A stretch of DNA of 5,651 bases from NCBI GenBank assembly GCA_002841685.1, contig PHAM01000086.1, forward strand, positions 1 to 5,651. Reading direction: 5' to 3'. The notes under the pieces were generated by a model. The model worked only from the letters and a program-made list of their open reading frames with translations. It was not told where the DNA came from and made no database searches. The DNA is from Elusimicrobia bacterium HGW-Elusimicrobia-2. GTDB lineage: Bacteria > CG03. The translations under genes and the position numbers were made by a program. This document shows positions 1-5,363 of the stretch, in pieces. How positions within the stretch are numbered: position 1 is the first letter of the stretch; the number at the start of each line of letters is the position of its first letter.

Positions 1-1
1 C

Positions 2-100
2 AACATTGCTATGATCCCGCCTGTTGATCTTTGTTCTTTGCTTAAGAAAAAAATTGCTTTTTCAAATAAAAGGGGTTACGATGTATTTGCCGTTCCCTAG
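2..100 (+). CDS. possible C-terminal tail of an upstream gene (partial)
   Basis: The frame beginning at base 2 is open from the window edge to a TAG at 98-100 and encodes 32 residues ending KRGYDVFAVP. The other two + frames close within the first 30 bases. The composition is protein-like (a hydrophobic stretch, then a Lys-rich stretch, then an aromatic end), but 32 codons are too few to name a family. It does not resemble the C-terminus of TldD, the usual partner of the PmbA protein encoded downstream. It could also be chance. The upstream sequence would settle it. Confidence 0.3.
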   Translation, partial: NIAMIPPVDLCSLLKKKIAFSNKRGYDVFAVP

Positions 101-101
101 C

Positions 102-128
102 GAAACTGTCCCCTGGGAAACTGTCCCC
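102..128. repeat. two tandem copies of GAAACTGTCCCC (GGGGACAGTTTC on the other strand)
   Basis: The 12-base unit occurs at 102-113 and again, identical, at 117-128, separated by TGG (period 15). From memory, GGGGACAGTTTC-like units are scattered in many environmental bacterial genomes, often near REP-associated tyrosine transposases (Y1_Tnp/RAYT). No transposase is visible here, so if the link holds this is a non-autonomous remnant. The repeat itself is seen directly; the mobile-element link is inference. Confidence 0.7.
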
Positions 129-144
129 GCTGTTAATTGACAGC
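129..144. promoter_or_regulatory. 16-bp imperfect palindrome overlapping the -35 box (candidate operator)
   Basis: GCTGTTAATTGACAGC pairs with itself at 7 of 8 positions (only T134/G139 fails). Its right half contains the -35 hexamer TTGACA (137-142), so a dimeric repressor bound here would block polymerase. The half-site resembles the CTGT/ACAG arms of the proteobacterial LexA box, but the spacing is CTG-N8-CAG instead of CTG-N10-CAG, so LexA is not supported. The regulator is unknown, and the symmetry may be fortuitous. Confidence 0.35.
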
Positions 145-165
145 AATACGCGCTTGTTATATAAT
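137..165 (+). promoter_or_regulatory. consensus sigma70-type promoter
   Basis: TTGACA at 137-142 and TATAAT at 160-165 are both perfect consensus hexamers, with an ideal 17-base spacer (143-159). The predicted transcription start, about 7 bases past the -10 box, is near A172, the first base of the ATG of the following gene. The promoter should drive the small membrane protein gene and the overlapping pmbA. No Shine-Dalgarno site fits before that ATG, which agrees with a leaderless or nearly leaderless transcript. Confidence 0.8.
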
Positions 166-171
166 TCACAC

Positions 172-378
172 ATGGAATTTATAATTTTTCTATTGGCCGT
201 TTTTTTTCTTGTGCTGGCTGCGGGATATCTGTACAGGGAAGATCTTGTGATAAAGATACACGCTTTTATCAACTTCTTCGTCTTCAACGATTCCTATGTT
301 CTGCACTACAAAAGAAGAGTGGGTGTTATCTGCCTGCTCATCGCGCTATATCTGTTTTTTCTGATTCTTCATGGATGA
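172..378 (+). CDS. small two-helix membrane protein, unnamed
   Basis: This gene encodes 68 residues. A hydrophobic segment at about residues 3-21 is followed by a charged or amphipathic linker (about 22-49, including FNDSYVLHYKRR at 38-49) and a second hydrophobic segment at about 50-66. It has no cleavable signal peptide. Positive charges cluster just before helix 2, and under the positive-inside rule this suggests a cytoplasmic linker with both termini outside. The frame stays open upstream to a TTG at 154, but that codon lies between the promoter boxes, so ATG 172 is the sensible start. The end overlaps the pmbA start by 8 bases (ATGGATGA), which suggests translational coupling. I do not recognise a named family. 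It could be an envelope protein of unknown role or an accessory of the PmbA protein. Confidence 0.65.
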   Translation: MEFIIFLLAVFFLVLAAGYLYREDLVIKIHAFINFFVFNDSYVLHYKRRVGVICLLIALYLFFLILHG

Positions 379-1681
379 GATGGAAAAGCTGCTCCTTGCG
401 GGGGCGGCTGAATCAAGAGAACTTTTCACCGTAGAAAAACAGGGAAGCTCTTATTCCCTGATGAACGGCGAGCCCGAAGAGGAAAAAGAAAGCCTCTCCG
501 GTTTTGCCGCGTCGCTAAGAATACTCAAAAACGGGAAGATGGGGTTTTCCTGGACAAATGACAGGAACGCACTTTCCAAAATGGCCGCCGACAGCGAAAG
601 GATGCTGTTTGACGCGGCGTCATGGGGCTGGCAGATAGCTCTTTCCGGCGGAGATAGTCCGCCGGCGGTCGAGATCCGCGATGACAAAGGCATGTCTTTT
701 GAGAGCGGCCTGATATGGGAGAGCCTCAGGTCAATGGAAAAAGAAGCCCGCGGACGCGATGGCAGGATAACAAAATGCCTCAGCGCTTCTTTTTCAGGAT
801 CATCATCAAAACTCGTCATAGCCAATTCTTCGGGGAAAAGCGTCACTGCCCACAAAACGGCTTTTTCCGAAGGCCTGGCGCTCGTCGCCGAATCCGGCGG
901 CGAGGTGCAGATAGGCTCCAGTCATAACAGCGGCTGTTTCCGCGAGGACATAGACAGGGCGAGGATAATAGACGAGGCCGTGGATGACGCCGTCAGCCAG
1001 TTCTCAGCAGTCTCACTTGATTCGGCGCCGATGACAGTTTTGCTCCCGTCTCACACGGCCTGCGTATTTCTTTCGATTATAGAAGGCTGGTTTTGCGCGG
1101 ATGAGTTCCTCGAGGGAAGGGTGCCGTCTTCATGGACAGAAGGAACTTCTGTCGGGTCAAAACTTCTGACGGTTATAGACGATGGGACAATACCGCGCCT
1201 AAGCGGCAGTATGCCTTTTGACAGCGAAGGTGTCGCCGCGAAAAGGCACAAAATTATAGATAAGGGCGTTTTTTGCGAATTTCTTACGGATTTCCGGACA
1301 GCAGGGCTTCTCGGCAGAAAATCCACGGGCAGCGCCGTGCGGGGAGTTTCCAGCCTGCCGCAGCCGGGTTTTTTCAATCTTTTTATAGAAAAGGGGGCAG
1401 ACGAAATATCATCTCTGATCGGTGAGGGTGATGTCCTGCAGATAGACGAGGTGATAGGCACCCATCTTGTGGATCCCCAAACGGCACGTTTTTCATTCGG
1501 CGCCCGCGGGCGGTTATACAGAAAAGGCAAACCGGTCAAAAATATCAGGGGCATCACAATATCCGGCGGATTGCTGGATTTTCTGCGGAACATAAAAGGT
1601 GTGGGGAATGACCTCAAGTTCTATTCCTCAACAGGCAGCCCATCTCTTCTTGTGGGCGGCGTTCAGGTATCGGGGGAATAA
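371..1681 (+). CDS. pmbA: PmbA/TldE-family protein (TldD/PmbA superfamily)
   Basis: The 436-residue product is close to the length of E. coli PmbA/TldE (about 450). Family landmarks in the C-terminal half are FDSEGV (283-288), the K-S-T-G stretch leading to SSLPQPGFFNL (317-337), GTHLVDPQTARFSFGARG (363-380) and RGITISGGLLDFLRNIKGVG (393-412). In E. coli, TldD and TldE form a cytoplasmic heterodimeric metalloprotease that matures microcin B17 and degrades CcdA. TldD carries the HExxxH zinc site and TldE lacks it; no HExxxH is present here, which identifies the TldE side. A tldD gene is not in the window. The start at ATG 371 lies inside the end of the membrane-protein gene with no convincing Shine-Dalgarno site, so coupling is likely; ATG 380 is an in-frame alternative. 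The substrate cannot be read from sequence. Confidence 0.9.
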   Translation: MDEMEKLLLAGAAESRELFTVEKQGSSYSLMNGEPEEEKESLSGFAASLRILKNGKMGFSWTNDRNALSKMAADSERMLFDAASWGWQIALSGGDSPPAVEIRDDKGMSFESGLIWESLRSMEKEARGRDGRITKCLSASFSGSSSKLVIANSSGKSVTAHKTAFSEGLALVAESGGEVQIGSSHNSGCFREDIDRARIIDEAVDDAVSQFSAVSLDSAPMTVLLPSHTACVFLSIIEGWFCADEFLEGRVPSSWTEGTSVGSKLLTVIDDGTIPRLSGSMPFDSEGVAAKRHKIIDKGVFCEFLTDFRTAGLLGRKSTGSAVRGVSSLPQPGFFNLFIEKGADEISSLIGEGDVLQIDEVIGTHLVDPQTARFSFGARGRLYRKGKPVKNIRGITISGGLLDFLRNIKGVGNDLKFYSSTGSPSLLVGGVQVSGE

Positions 1682-1750
1682 ATGGATACTCTTAAAAAAA
1701 ACCGCCGCTGTAAAATGGCAGAAATTCATTTTTCCGGGCTAAAAAGTTAA
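1682..1750 (+). other. 22-codon mini-ORF, possibly the remnant of a truncated gene
   Basis: An ATG directly follows the pmbA stop (TAAATG). GGGGGA at 1672-1677 sits at Shine-Dalgarno distance from it, and the frame runs 22 codons (MDTLKKNRRC...) to a TAA at 1748-1750. An A8 run at 1694-1701 follows codon 4. Shifting frame there reads KTAAVKWQKFIFPG and then a stop, which looks more like a natural protein N-terminus. The stretch could therefore be the decayed start of a gene cut off by arrival of the following AT-rich gene. Chance is equally possible. Confidence 0.2.
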
Positions 1751-1759
1751 TATAAAATT

Positions 1760-2584
1760 ATGACAACAAAAATAGCAGTTTTTAAGGGCAAAAGAGTAAG
1801 AAAAACTATTCATAAAAATGAATGGTGGTTTGTGGTTGAGGACGTTGTTTTGGCGCTTATTGATTCAAGCGATCCAAAGCAGTATATCCAGCGTATGAAA
1901 CAGAGGGATCCGGAGATTGCCAAAGGGTGGGTACAAATTGTACATACCCTTGAAGTACCGACGGAAGGTGGAAAACAAAGAATGAATTGTGCCAATACGG
2001 AAGGGGTCTTTCGCATAATTCAATCAATCCCTTCGGCAAAAGCCGAGCCGTTTAAACGATGGCTGGCAAGAGTCGGCTATGAGAGGATAAAAGAAATTGA
2101 AGACCCGGAACTGGCAACAAAAAGAACACATGCGATTTATAAAGCAAAAGGATATTCCAAGTTGTGGATTGCCAAGCGAATGCGCGGCATAGAAGTGAGA
2201 GAAACTTTAACAAATGAATGGAAAAAACGGGGAGCAAAAGAAGATACGGAATATTCAATTTTGACAGCGGAAATTTCCAAAGCGACATTTGGAATGACCC
2301 CGTCGCAATATAAAAAGTTCAAGGGATTAAAGCGGGAAAATTTGCGGGATCATATGGAAGATTTGGAATTGATTTTAACAATGCTGGGGGAGGCCACCAC
2401 CACCAAAATAACTAAAGACAAAAATTCAAAAGGATTTATTCCGCTTAAACAAAATGCCAAAGAAGGCGCAGAAGTGGCTGGGTCTACCAGAAAAGATATT
2501 GAGAGAAGAACAGGCAGTCAAGTTTCAACGCGGACGAATTTTTTAAAACAGCCGCAAAACAAAAAACTGCTTAAAAAGAAATGA
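1760..2584 (+). CDS. Bro-N domain protein, DinD-like (phage antirepressor-type N-terminus)
   Basis: The product has 274 residues. Residues about 1-108 match the Bro-N fold seen in phage antirepressors and baculovirus BRO proteins: WWFVVEDVVLAL at 22-33, and EGVFRIIQSIPSAKAEPFKR at 81-100 followed by WLARVGYE. The C-terminal part, about 165-262 (GMTPSQYKKFKGLKRENLRD at 178-197, HMEDLELILTMLGEATTTK at 198-216, then AGSTRKDIE), resembles the C-terminal region of E. coli DinD as I remember it; DinD is an SOS-induced protein reported to inhibit RecA strand exchange. The tail is Lys-rich, which fits nucleic-acid binding. GC is lower than in the neighbours (about 35-37% in two sampled 60-base lines, versus about 48-72% in pmbA and aroC lines), so transfer is likely. 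No Shine-Dalgarno site or SOS box precedes the ATG. TATAAA at 1751-1756 could be a -10 box, but no good -35 accompanies it. The molecular function is unproven. Confidence 0.85.
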   Translation: MTTKIAVFKGKRVRKTIHKNEWWFVVEDVVLALIDSSDPKQYIQRMKQRDPEIAKGWVQIVHTLEVPTEGGKQRMNCANTEGVFRIIQSIPSAKAEPFKRWLARVGYERIKEIEDPELATKRTHAIYKAKGYSKLWIAKRMRGIEVRETLTNEWKKRGAKEDTEYSILTAEISKATFGMTPSQYKKFKGLKRENLRDHMEDLELILTMLGEATTTKITKDKNSKGFIPLKQNAKEGAEVAGSTRKDIERRTGSQVSTRTNFLKQPQNKKLLKKK

Positions 2585-2766
2585 CTATGCCGGACATGAA
2601 AATATACAAAACGCAAGATTTGGTTTTGCAGGTTTCCACGCTTCCTCTGTTAAGGGAAGGCAAACAGAAAAATTTCCTTTTCCTAAGAGATGAAATGAAC
2701 CGAAAGAAAGATAAAAAACATTCAGCGAGGAGCGCGGGGAGAATAATAATTGAGAATACGGGGTAA
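2581..2766 (+). CDS. doubtful 61-residue ORF overlapping the Bro-N gene stop
   Basis: The ATG overlaps the Bro-N gene stop as ATGA, an arrangement typical of coupled genes, and the frame runs 61 codons to the TAA at 2764-2766. The product is basic and hydrophilic in its second half (EMNRKKDKKHSARSAGR) and shows no domain I recognise. There is no Shine-Dalgarno site, and part of the frame crosses a small hairpin, so it may just be an open stretch in degenerate spacer. It ends 25 bases before the preferred aroE start. I include it because the overlap is suggestive, not because the protein looks convincing. Confidence 0.2.
   Translation: MTMPDMKIYKTQDLVLQVSTLPLLREGKQKNFLFLRDEMNRKKDKKHSARSAGRIIIENTG
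2641..2659. repeat. small hairpin CTTCCT-CTGTTAA-GGGAAG
   Basis: Five Watson-Crick pairs plus one G-T pair close a 7-base loop. No T-run follows, so it is not a standard intrinsic terminator. It resembles degenerate copies of short CCTCC...GGAGG palindromes scattered in environmental bacterial genomes. Only one copy is in the window, so repeat status is inference. Confidence 0.25.
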
Positions 2767-2791
2767 ACAACGGAAAGTGAGTAAAGAAACA

Positions 2792-3595
2792 ATGAAAACG
2801 GGACTCATCGGATGGCCGGTGGCGCATTCTCTATCTCCGGCGATCCACAACGGCGCCTTTGAAAAACTTTCTCTCCCCTGGCGCTATGGCCTCTACCCGG
2901 TAGAGCCGGGGAATTTTGATAACGGCATAAAAAAGCTCATGGATGAACTCCGCGGCTTTAACATAACCTTTCCCTATAAAGAAAAAATTTCGGCCTATCT
3001 TGATGATGTGTCTCCCGGCGCTTCCAGCATAGGGGCCGTCAACTGCGCTAAGAATGATAATGGCAGGTGGACAGGGACCAACACGGATTCTTCGGGTTTT
3101 CTCAAAGCCCTTAAAGAGGACATCAATCCGCACGACAGGAACATTTTTATCCTCGGCGCCGGCGGCGCGGCGAAAGCCGCGGCTTTCTCTCTGGCGGAGT
3201 CCGGCACGCGGAAGATATTCATAAAAGACCCCGACGCTGAAAAAGCGCGGGATCTCATAAAGCGCCTGAACAGGTTTGCTCCGGCGCAGGCGGTTTTTAT
3301 AAGCGATGATTTCACGGAATTGAAGAACTGCGATGTGCTGGTCAACGCCACGCCTCTGGGTATGGCCGACGAGCGCATCCCTCTTCCCGCCGATATCCTG
3401 CACAAAGGCCTTTATGTTTTTGAATGCATCTACAACAGGGAGACGCCGCTCCTCAAAGCGGCCGCGGAGAGGGGCCTACGCCGTCAGGACGGCCTTAACA
3501 TGCTGGTTTATCAGGCGGCGGATTCTTTCACCTTCTGGACGGGTGAGAAGGCGCCTGTGGAATTGATGAAAGACAGGGTGAAAAAAGATCTATGA
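2792..3595 (+). CDS. aroE: shikimate dehydrogenase
   Basis: AroE reduces 3-dehydroshikimate to shikimate in the cytoplasm, the fourth step of the shikimate pathway. From ATG 2792 it has 267 residues, usual for the family (about 270). The substrate domain shows SLSPAIHN (13-20), NITFPYK with catalytic Lys63, and GTNTDSSGF with catalytic Asp99. The nucleotide domain shows GAGGAAKAA (122-130) and NATPLGM (185-191). The C-terminus has DGLNMLVYQAADSFTFWTG (233-251), with substrate-contacting Gln241. The frame is open further up to a TTG at 2750, but homology begins at MKTGLIG, so ATG 2792 is preferred; only a weak, distant GGAAAG (2772-2777) precedes it. The loop after the second nucleotide-domain strand reads KDPDAEKA (145-152) where NADP-specific enzymes usually have NRTxxRA, so cofactor preference may differ. 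It is first of the aro cluster and just downstream of the AT-rich islet. A promoter is not obvious; AATAAT at 2745-2750 with TTCAGC at 2721-2726 (18-base spacer) is a weak candidate. Confidence 0.95.
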   Translation: MKTGLIGWPVAHSLSPAIHNGAFEKLSLPWRYGLYPVEPGNFDNGIKKLMDELRGFNITFPYKEKISAYLDDVSPGASSIGAVNCAKNDNGRWTGTNTDSSGFLKALKEDINPHDRNIFILGAGGAAKAAAFSLAESGTRKIFIKDPDAEKARDLIKRLNRFAPAQAVFISDDFTELKNCDVLVNATPLGMADERIPLPADILHKGLYVFECIYNRETPLLKAAAERGLRRQDGLNMLVYQAADSFTFWTGEKAPVELMKDRVKKDL

Positions 3596-3641
3596 CACGG
3601 GAAAGGGAAAAGGAAAAGAGGACGTCCTTAATTTAATGGCA

Positions 3642-3647
3642 GGGAGG
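3642..3647 (+). promoter_or_regulatory. strong ribosome binding site of aroC
   Basis: GGGAGG lies 5 bases before ATG 3653. It is the best Shine-Dalgarno match in the window; pmbA, the Bro-N gene, aroE and aroK have weak sites or none. The 57-base aroE-aroC gap also holds a 23-base all-purine run (3600-3622) and a 10-base perfect palindrome, AGGACGTCCT (3619-3628), upstream of the site. Neither has an obvious function. Confidence 0.8.
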
Positions 3648-3652
3648 AAAAG

Positions 3653-4843
3653 ATGATAGAGTATAAAACAGCGGGGGAATCGCACGGGAAGGGATACAAC
3701 GTTATAATAAACGGCATCCCGGCGGGTCTTGAATTACAAAGCTCGGATATTGATTTTCATCTCGCGCGCCGTCAGACGGGCTACGGCCGCGGCGAAAGGA
3801 TGAAGACCATAGAAAAAGACCACGCCCGTATAATATCCGGCGTGAGGTGGGGCGAGACGATAGGCTCCCCCGTATCTTTTTTCATAGAAAACAAAGACTG
3901 GGAAAACTGGGGAAGCATAATGTCCGAGAAGGCGGAAGACAGGTCGGAAGAATTTGTTCTGACAAAACCCCGCCCCGGCCACGCCGACCTCGCCGGCCTG
4001 ATAAAATACGGAAGGGAGGACCTGCGGGATGTTCTAGAAAGGGCCTCGGCCAGAGAGACTGCCGCGCGCGTGGCCGCGGGGAGCGTGTGCATAAAACTTT
4101 TGAGCGAACTCGGAATACGAATACATTCTTTCACAAAAGAAATAGGCGGGATCCGCGGCAAAGCCGCCAGATATGATTATGACGATGTCGTGCGGAAGAC
4201 GGCCTCTTCAGCCGTGCGTTGCCTGGACAAAGACGCGGAAAAAGAAATGATCAAAGCCATTGACAAGGCGAAGGAGGAAGGCGACACTCTGGGGGGCGTT
4301 TTCACCGTTGTCATCTGGGGACTTCCTCCGGGTTTCGGCAGTTATGACGTCTGGGAGAACCGCCTTGACGGGCGTTTCGCCAAAGCCCTCATGTCGGTGC
4401 CGGCGGTGAAGGGAGTTGAGGTAGGCAGGGGCTTCCGCATGGCGACACTCCCGGGCTCAAAGGTGCATGACCCCATTTATTACGACGAGAAACTTTCCTT
4501 TTACAGAAAAAGCAACAACGCCGGAGGCGTGGAAGGGGGCGTCTCAAACGGCATGCCCGTTTTTATACGCGCGGCCATCAAGCCCATACCGTCGCTCATG
4601 AAACCTCTCAAATCCGCTGACATTAAAACCAAAAAAATTGTGGACGCTCAGATCGTCAGGAGCGATGTGTGCGTCGTGCCGGCCGCGGGCGTCATAGGCG
4701 AGGCGGTAATCGCGGTGGAGACGGCAAACGCCGTTATGGAGAAACTCGGCGGCGACTGCATGGAAGACCTGCTCATGAATTTCAAAACTTACTGCGAGCG
4801 GATAAAGGAATATTGGCGGCCCACCTCACAGAAAAACCTGTGA
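3653..4843 (+). CDS. aroC: chorismate synthase
   Basis: AroC converts EPSP to chorismate by 1,4-trans elimination of phosphate, using reduced FMN; it is the last step of the common aromatic pathway. The product has 396 residues, within the family's range (about 360-400). Landmarks are GESHG (8-12) with conserved His11, RRQTGYGRGERMKTIEKD (39-56), RPGHAD with His110, ASARETAARVAAGSV (131-145), NNAGGVEGGVSNGMP (288-302) and RSDVCVVPAAGVIGEAV (336-352). The two histidines match the catalytic pair known in the family. The start is fixed by a good Shine-Dalgarno site and by the conserved N-terminus. It lies 57 bases after aroE and 7 bases before aroK. Whether it is mono- or bifunctional (with its own flavin reductase activity) cannot be told here; no extra reductase domain is present, so FMNH2 probably comes from elsewhere. 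Confidence 0.97.
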   Translation: MIEYKTAGESHGKGYNVIINGIPAGLELQSSDIDFHLARRQTGYGRGERMKTIEKDHARIISGVRWGETIGSPVSFFIENKDWENWGSIMSEKAEDRSEEFVLTKPRPGHADLAGLIKYGREDLRDVLERASARETAARVAAGSVCIKLLSELGIRIHSFTKEIGGIRGKAARYDYDDVVRKTASSAVRCLDKDAEKEMIKAIDKAKEEGDTLGGVFTVVIWGLPPGFGSYDVWENRLDGRFAKALMSVPAVKGVEVGRGFRMATLPGSKVHDPIYYDEKLSFYRKSNNAGGVEGGVSNGMPVFIRAAIKPIPSLMKPLKSADIKTKKIVDAQIVRSDVCVVPAAGVIGEAVIAVETANAVMEKLGGDCMEDLLMNFKTYCERIKEYWRPTSQKNL

Positions 4844-4850
4844 TAGCACA

Positions 4851-5363
4851 ATGAACATTGCGCTCACGGGAATGATGGGTTCGGGGAAGACCGCGATCGG
4901 AAAAATCCTCGCCGAAAAACTCAGAATGAGATTTTTTGATATGGATACTCATATAGAAAAGACCGCCCAAAAAAAGATAAAAGACATATTCGCCGATGGC
5001 GGGGAAGCGCTCTTCCGCCAAATGGAGAGGGAGCTTGTAAAATGCCTCTCTGCTCTGGACGGCCTTGTGATCTCAACCGGCGGAGGAATAGTGCTGAATG
5101 GTGAGAACATAAATGACCTGAGAAAAAAGGGAAAAATAGTTTATCTGAAAGCGAAGCCGGAAATCCTTTTTGAACGGATTCAAAAAGATAAGAACAGGCC
5201 TCTTCTCAATGTGAAAGATCCCCTCGCGGAATTGAGAAGGATATACGGCAAGAGAAAAAAATTTTATGCCGACTGCGATATCTGTGTGGACACGGCCGGC
5301 AGGGAAGAGGAAGAAATATGCGCGGAAATAGCGAAAAAAATAAAGGCGGTGCGACATGCATAA
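4851..5363 (+). CDS. aroK: shikimate kinase
   Basis: AroK phosphorylates shikimate at the 3-hydroxyl using ATP, supplying the substrate of EPSP synthase. It has 170 residues, typical for the family. Visible motifs are Walker A GMMGSGKT (7-14), DMD (30-32) with the shikimate- and Mg-binding acids, FRQME with Arg56, STGGG (75-79), the lid NRPLL with Arg116, and RKKFY with Arg135. All residues expected for ATP and shikimate binding are present. The ATG is 7 bases after the aroC stop with no clear Shine-Dalgarno site, so translation is probably coupled to aroC. The gene ends 8 bases inside aroB. Confidence 0.95.
   Translation: MNIALTGMMGSGKTAIGKILAEKLRMRFFDMDTHIEKTAQKKIKDIFADGGEALFRQMERELVKCLSALDGLVISTGGGIVLNGENINDLRKKGKIVYLKAKPEILFERIQKDKNRPLLNVKDPLAELRRIYGKRKKFYADCDICVDTAGREEEEICAEIAKKIKAVRHA

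Noticed and set aside
42-287. 81-residue - strand ORF spanning the promoter and the small membrane gene
   Set aside because: It is antisense to a strong promoter and a credible gene, partly encoded by the tandem repeat (the GDSFPGDSF segment is the translated repeat), and has no recognisable domain.
451-855. 134-residue - strand ORF inside pmbA
   Set aside because: It is a shadow of the PmbA coding frame, which has clear family motifs; no start signal or domain.
1708-1721. CTG-N8-CAG before the Bro-N gene as a possible LexA/SOS box
   Set aside because: The proteobacterial box needs CTG-N10-CAG, and the interior here is barely symmetric; no Gram-positive GAAC-N4-GTTC box is present either.
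2750-2791. Upstream TTG start extending AroE by 14 residues
   Set aside because: The extension is basic and not family-like, and AroE homology begins at MKTGLIG encoded from 2792.
2831-3403. 190-residue - strand ORF opposite aroE
   Set aside because: It is fully antisense to aroE, whose catalytic motifs are intact; the open frame follows from GC-rich codon bias.
3847-4176. 109-residue + strand ORF inside aroC in another frame
   Set aside because: It overlaps conserved chorismate synthase motifs; Arg/Pro-rich composition typical of an out-of-frame translation.
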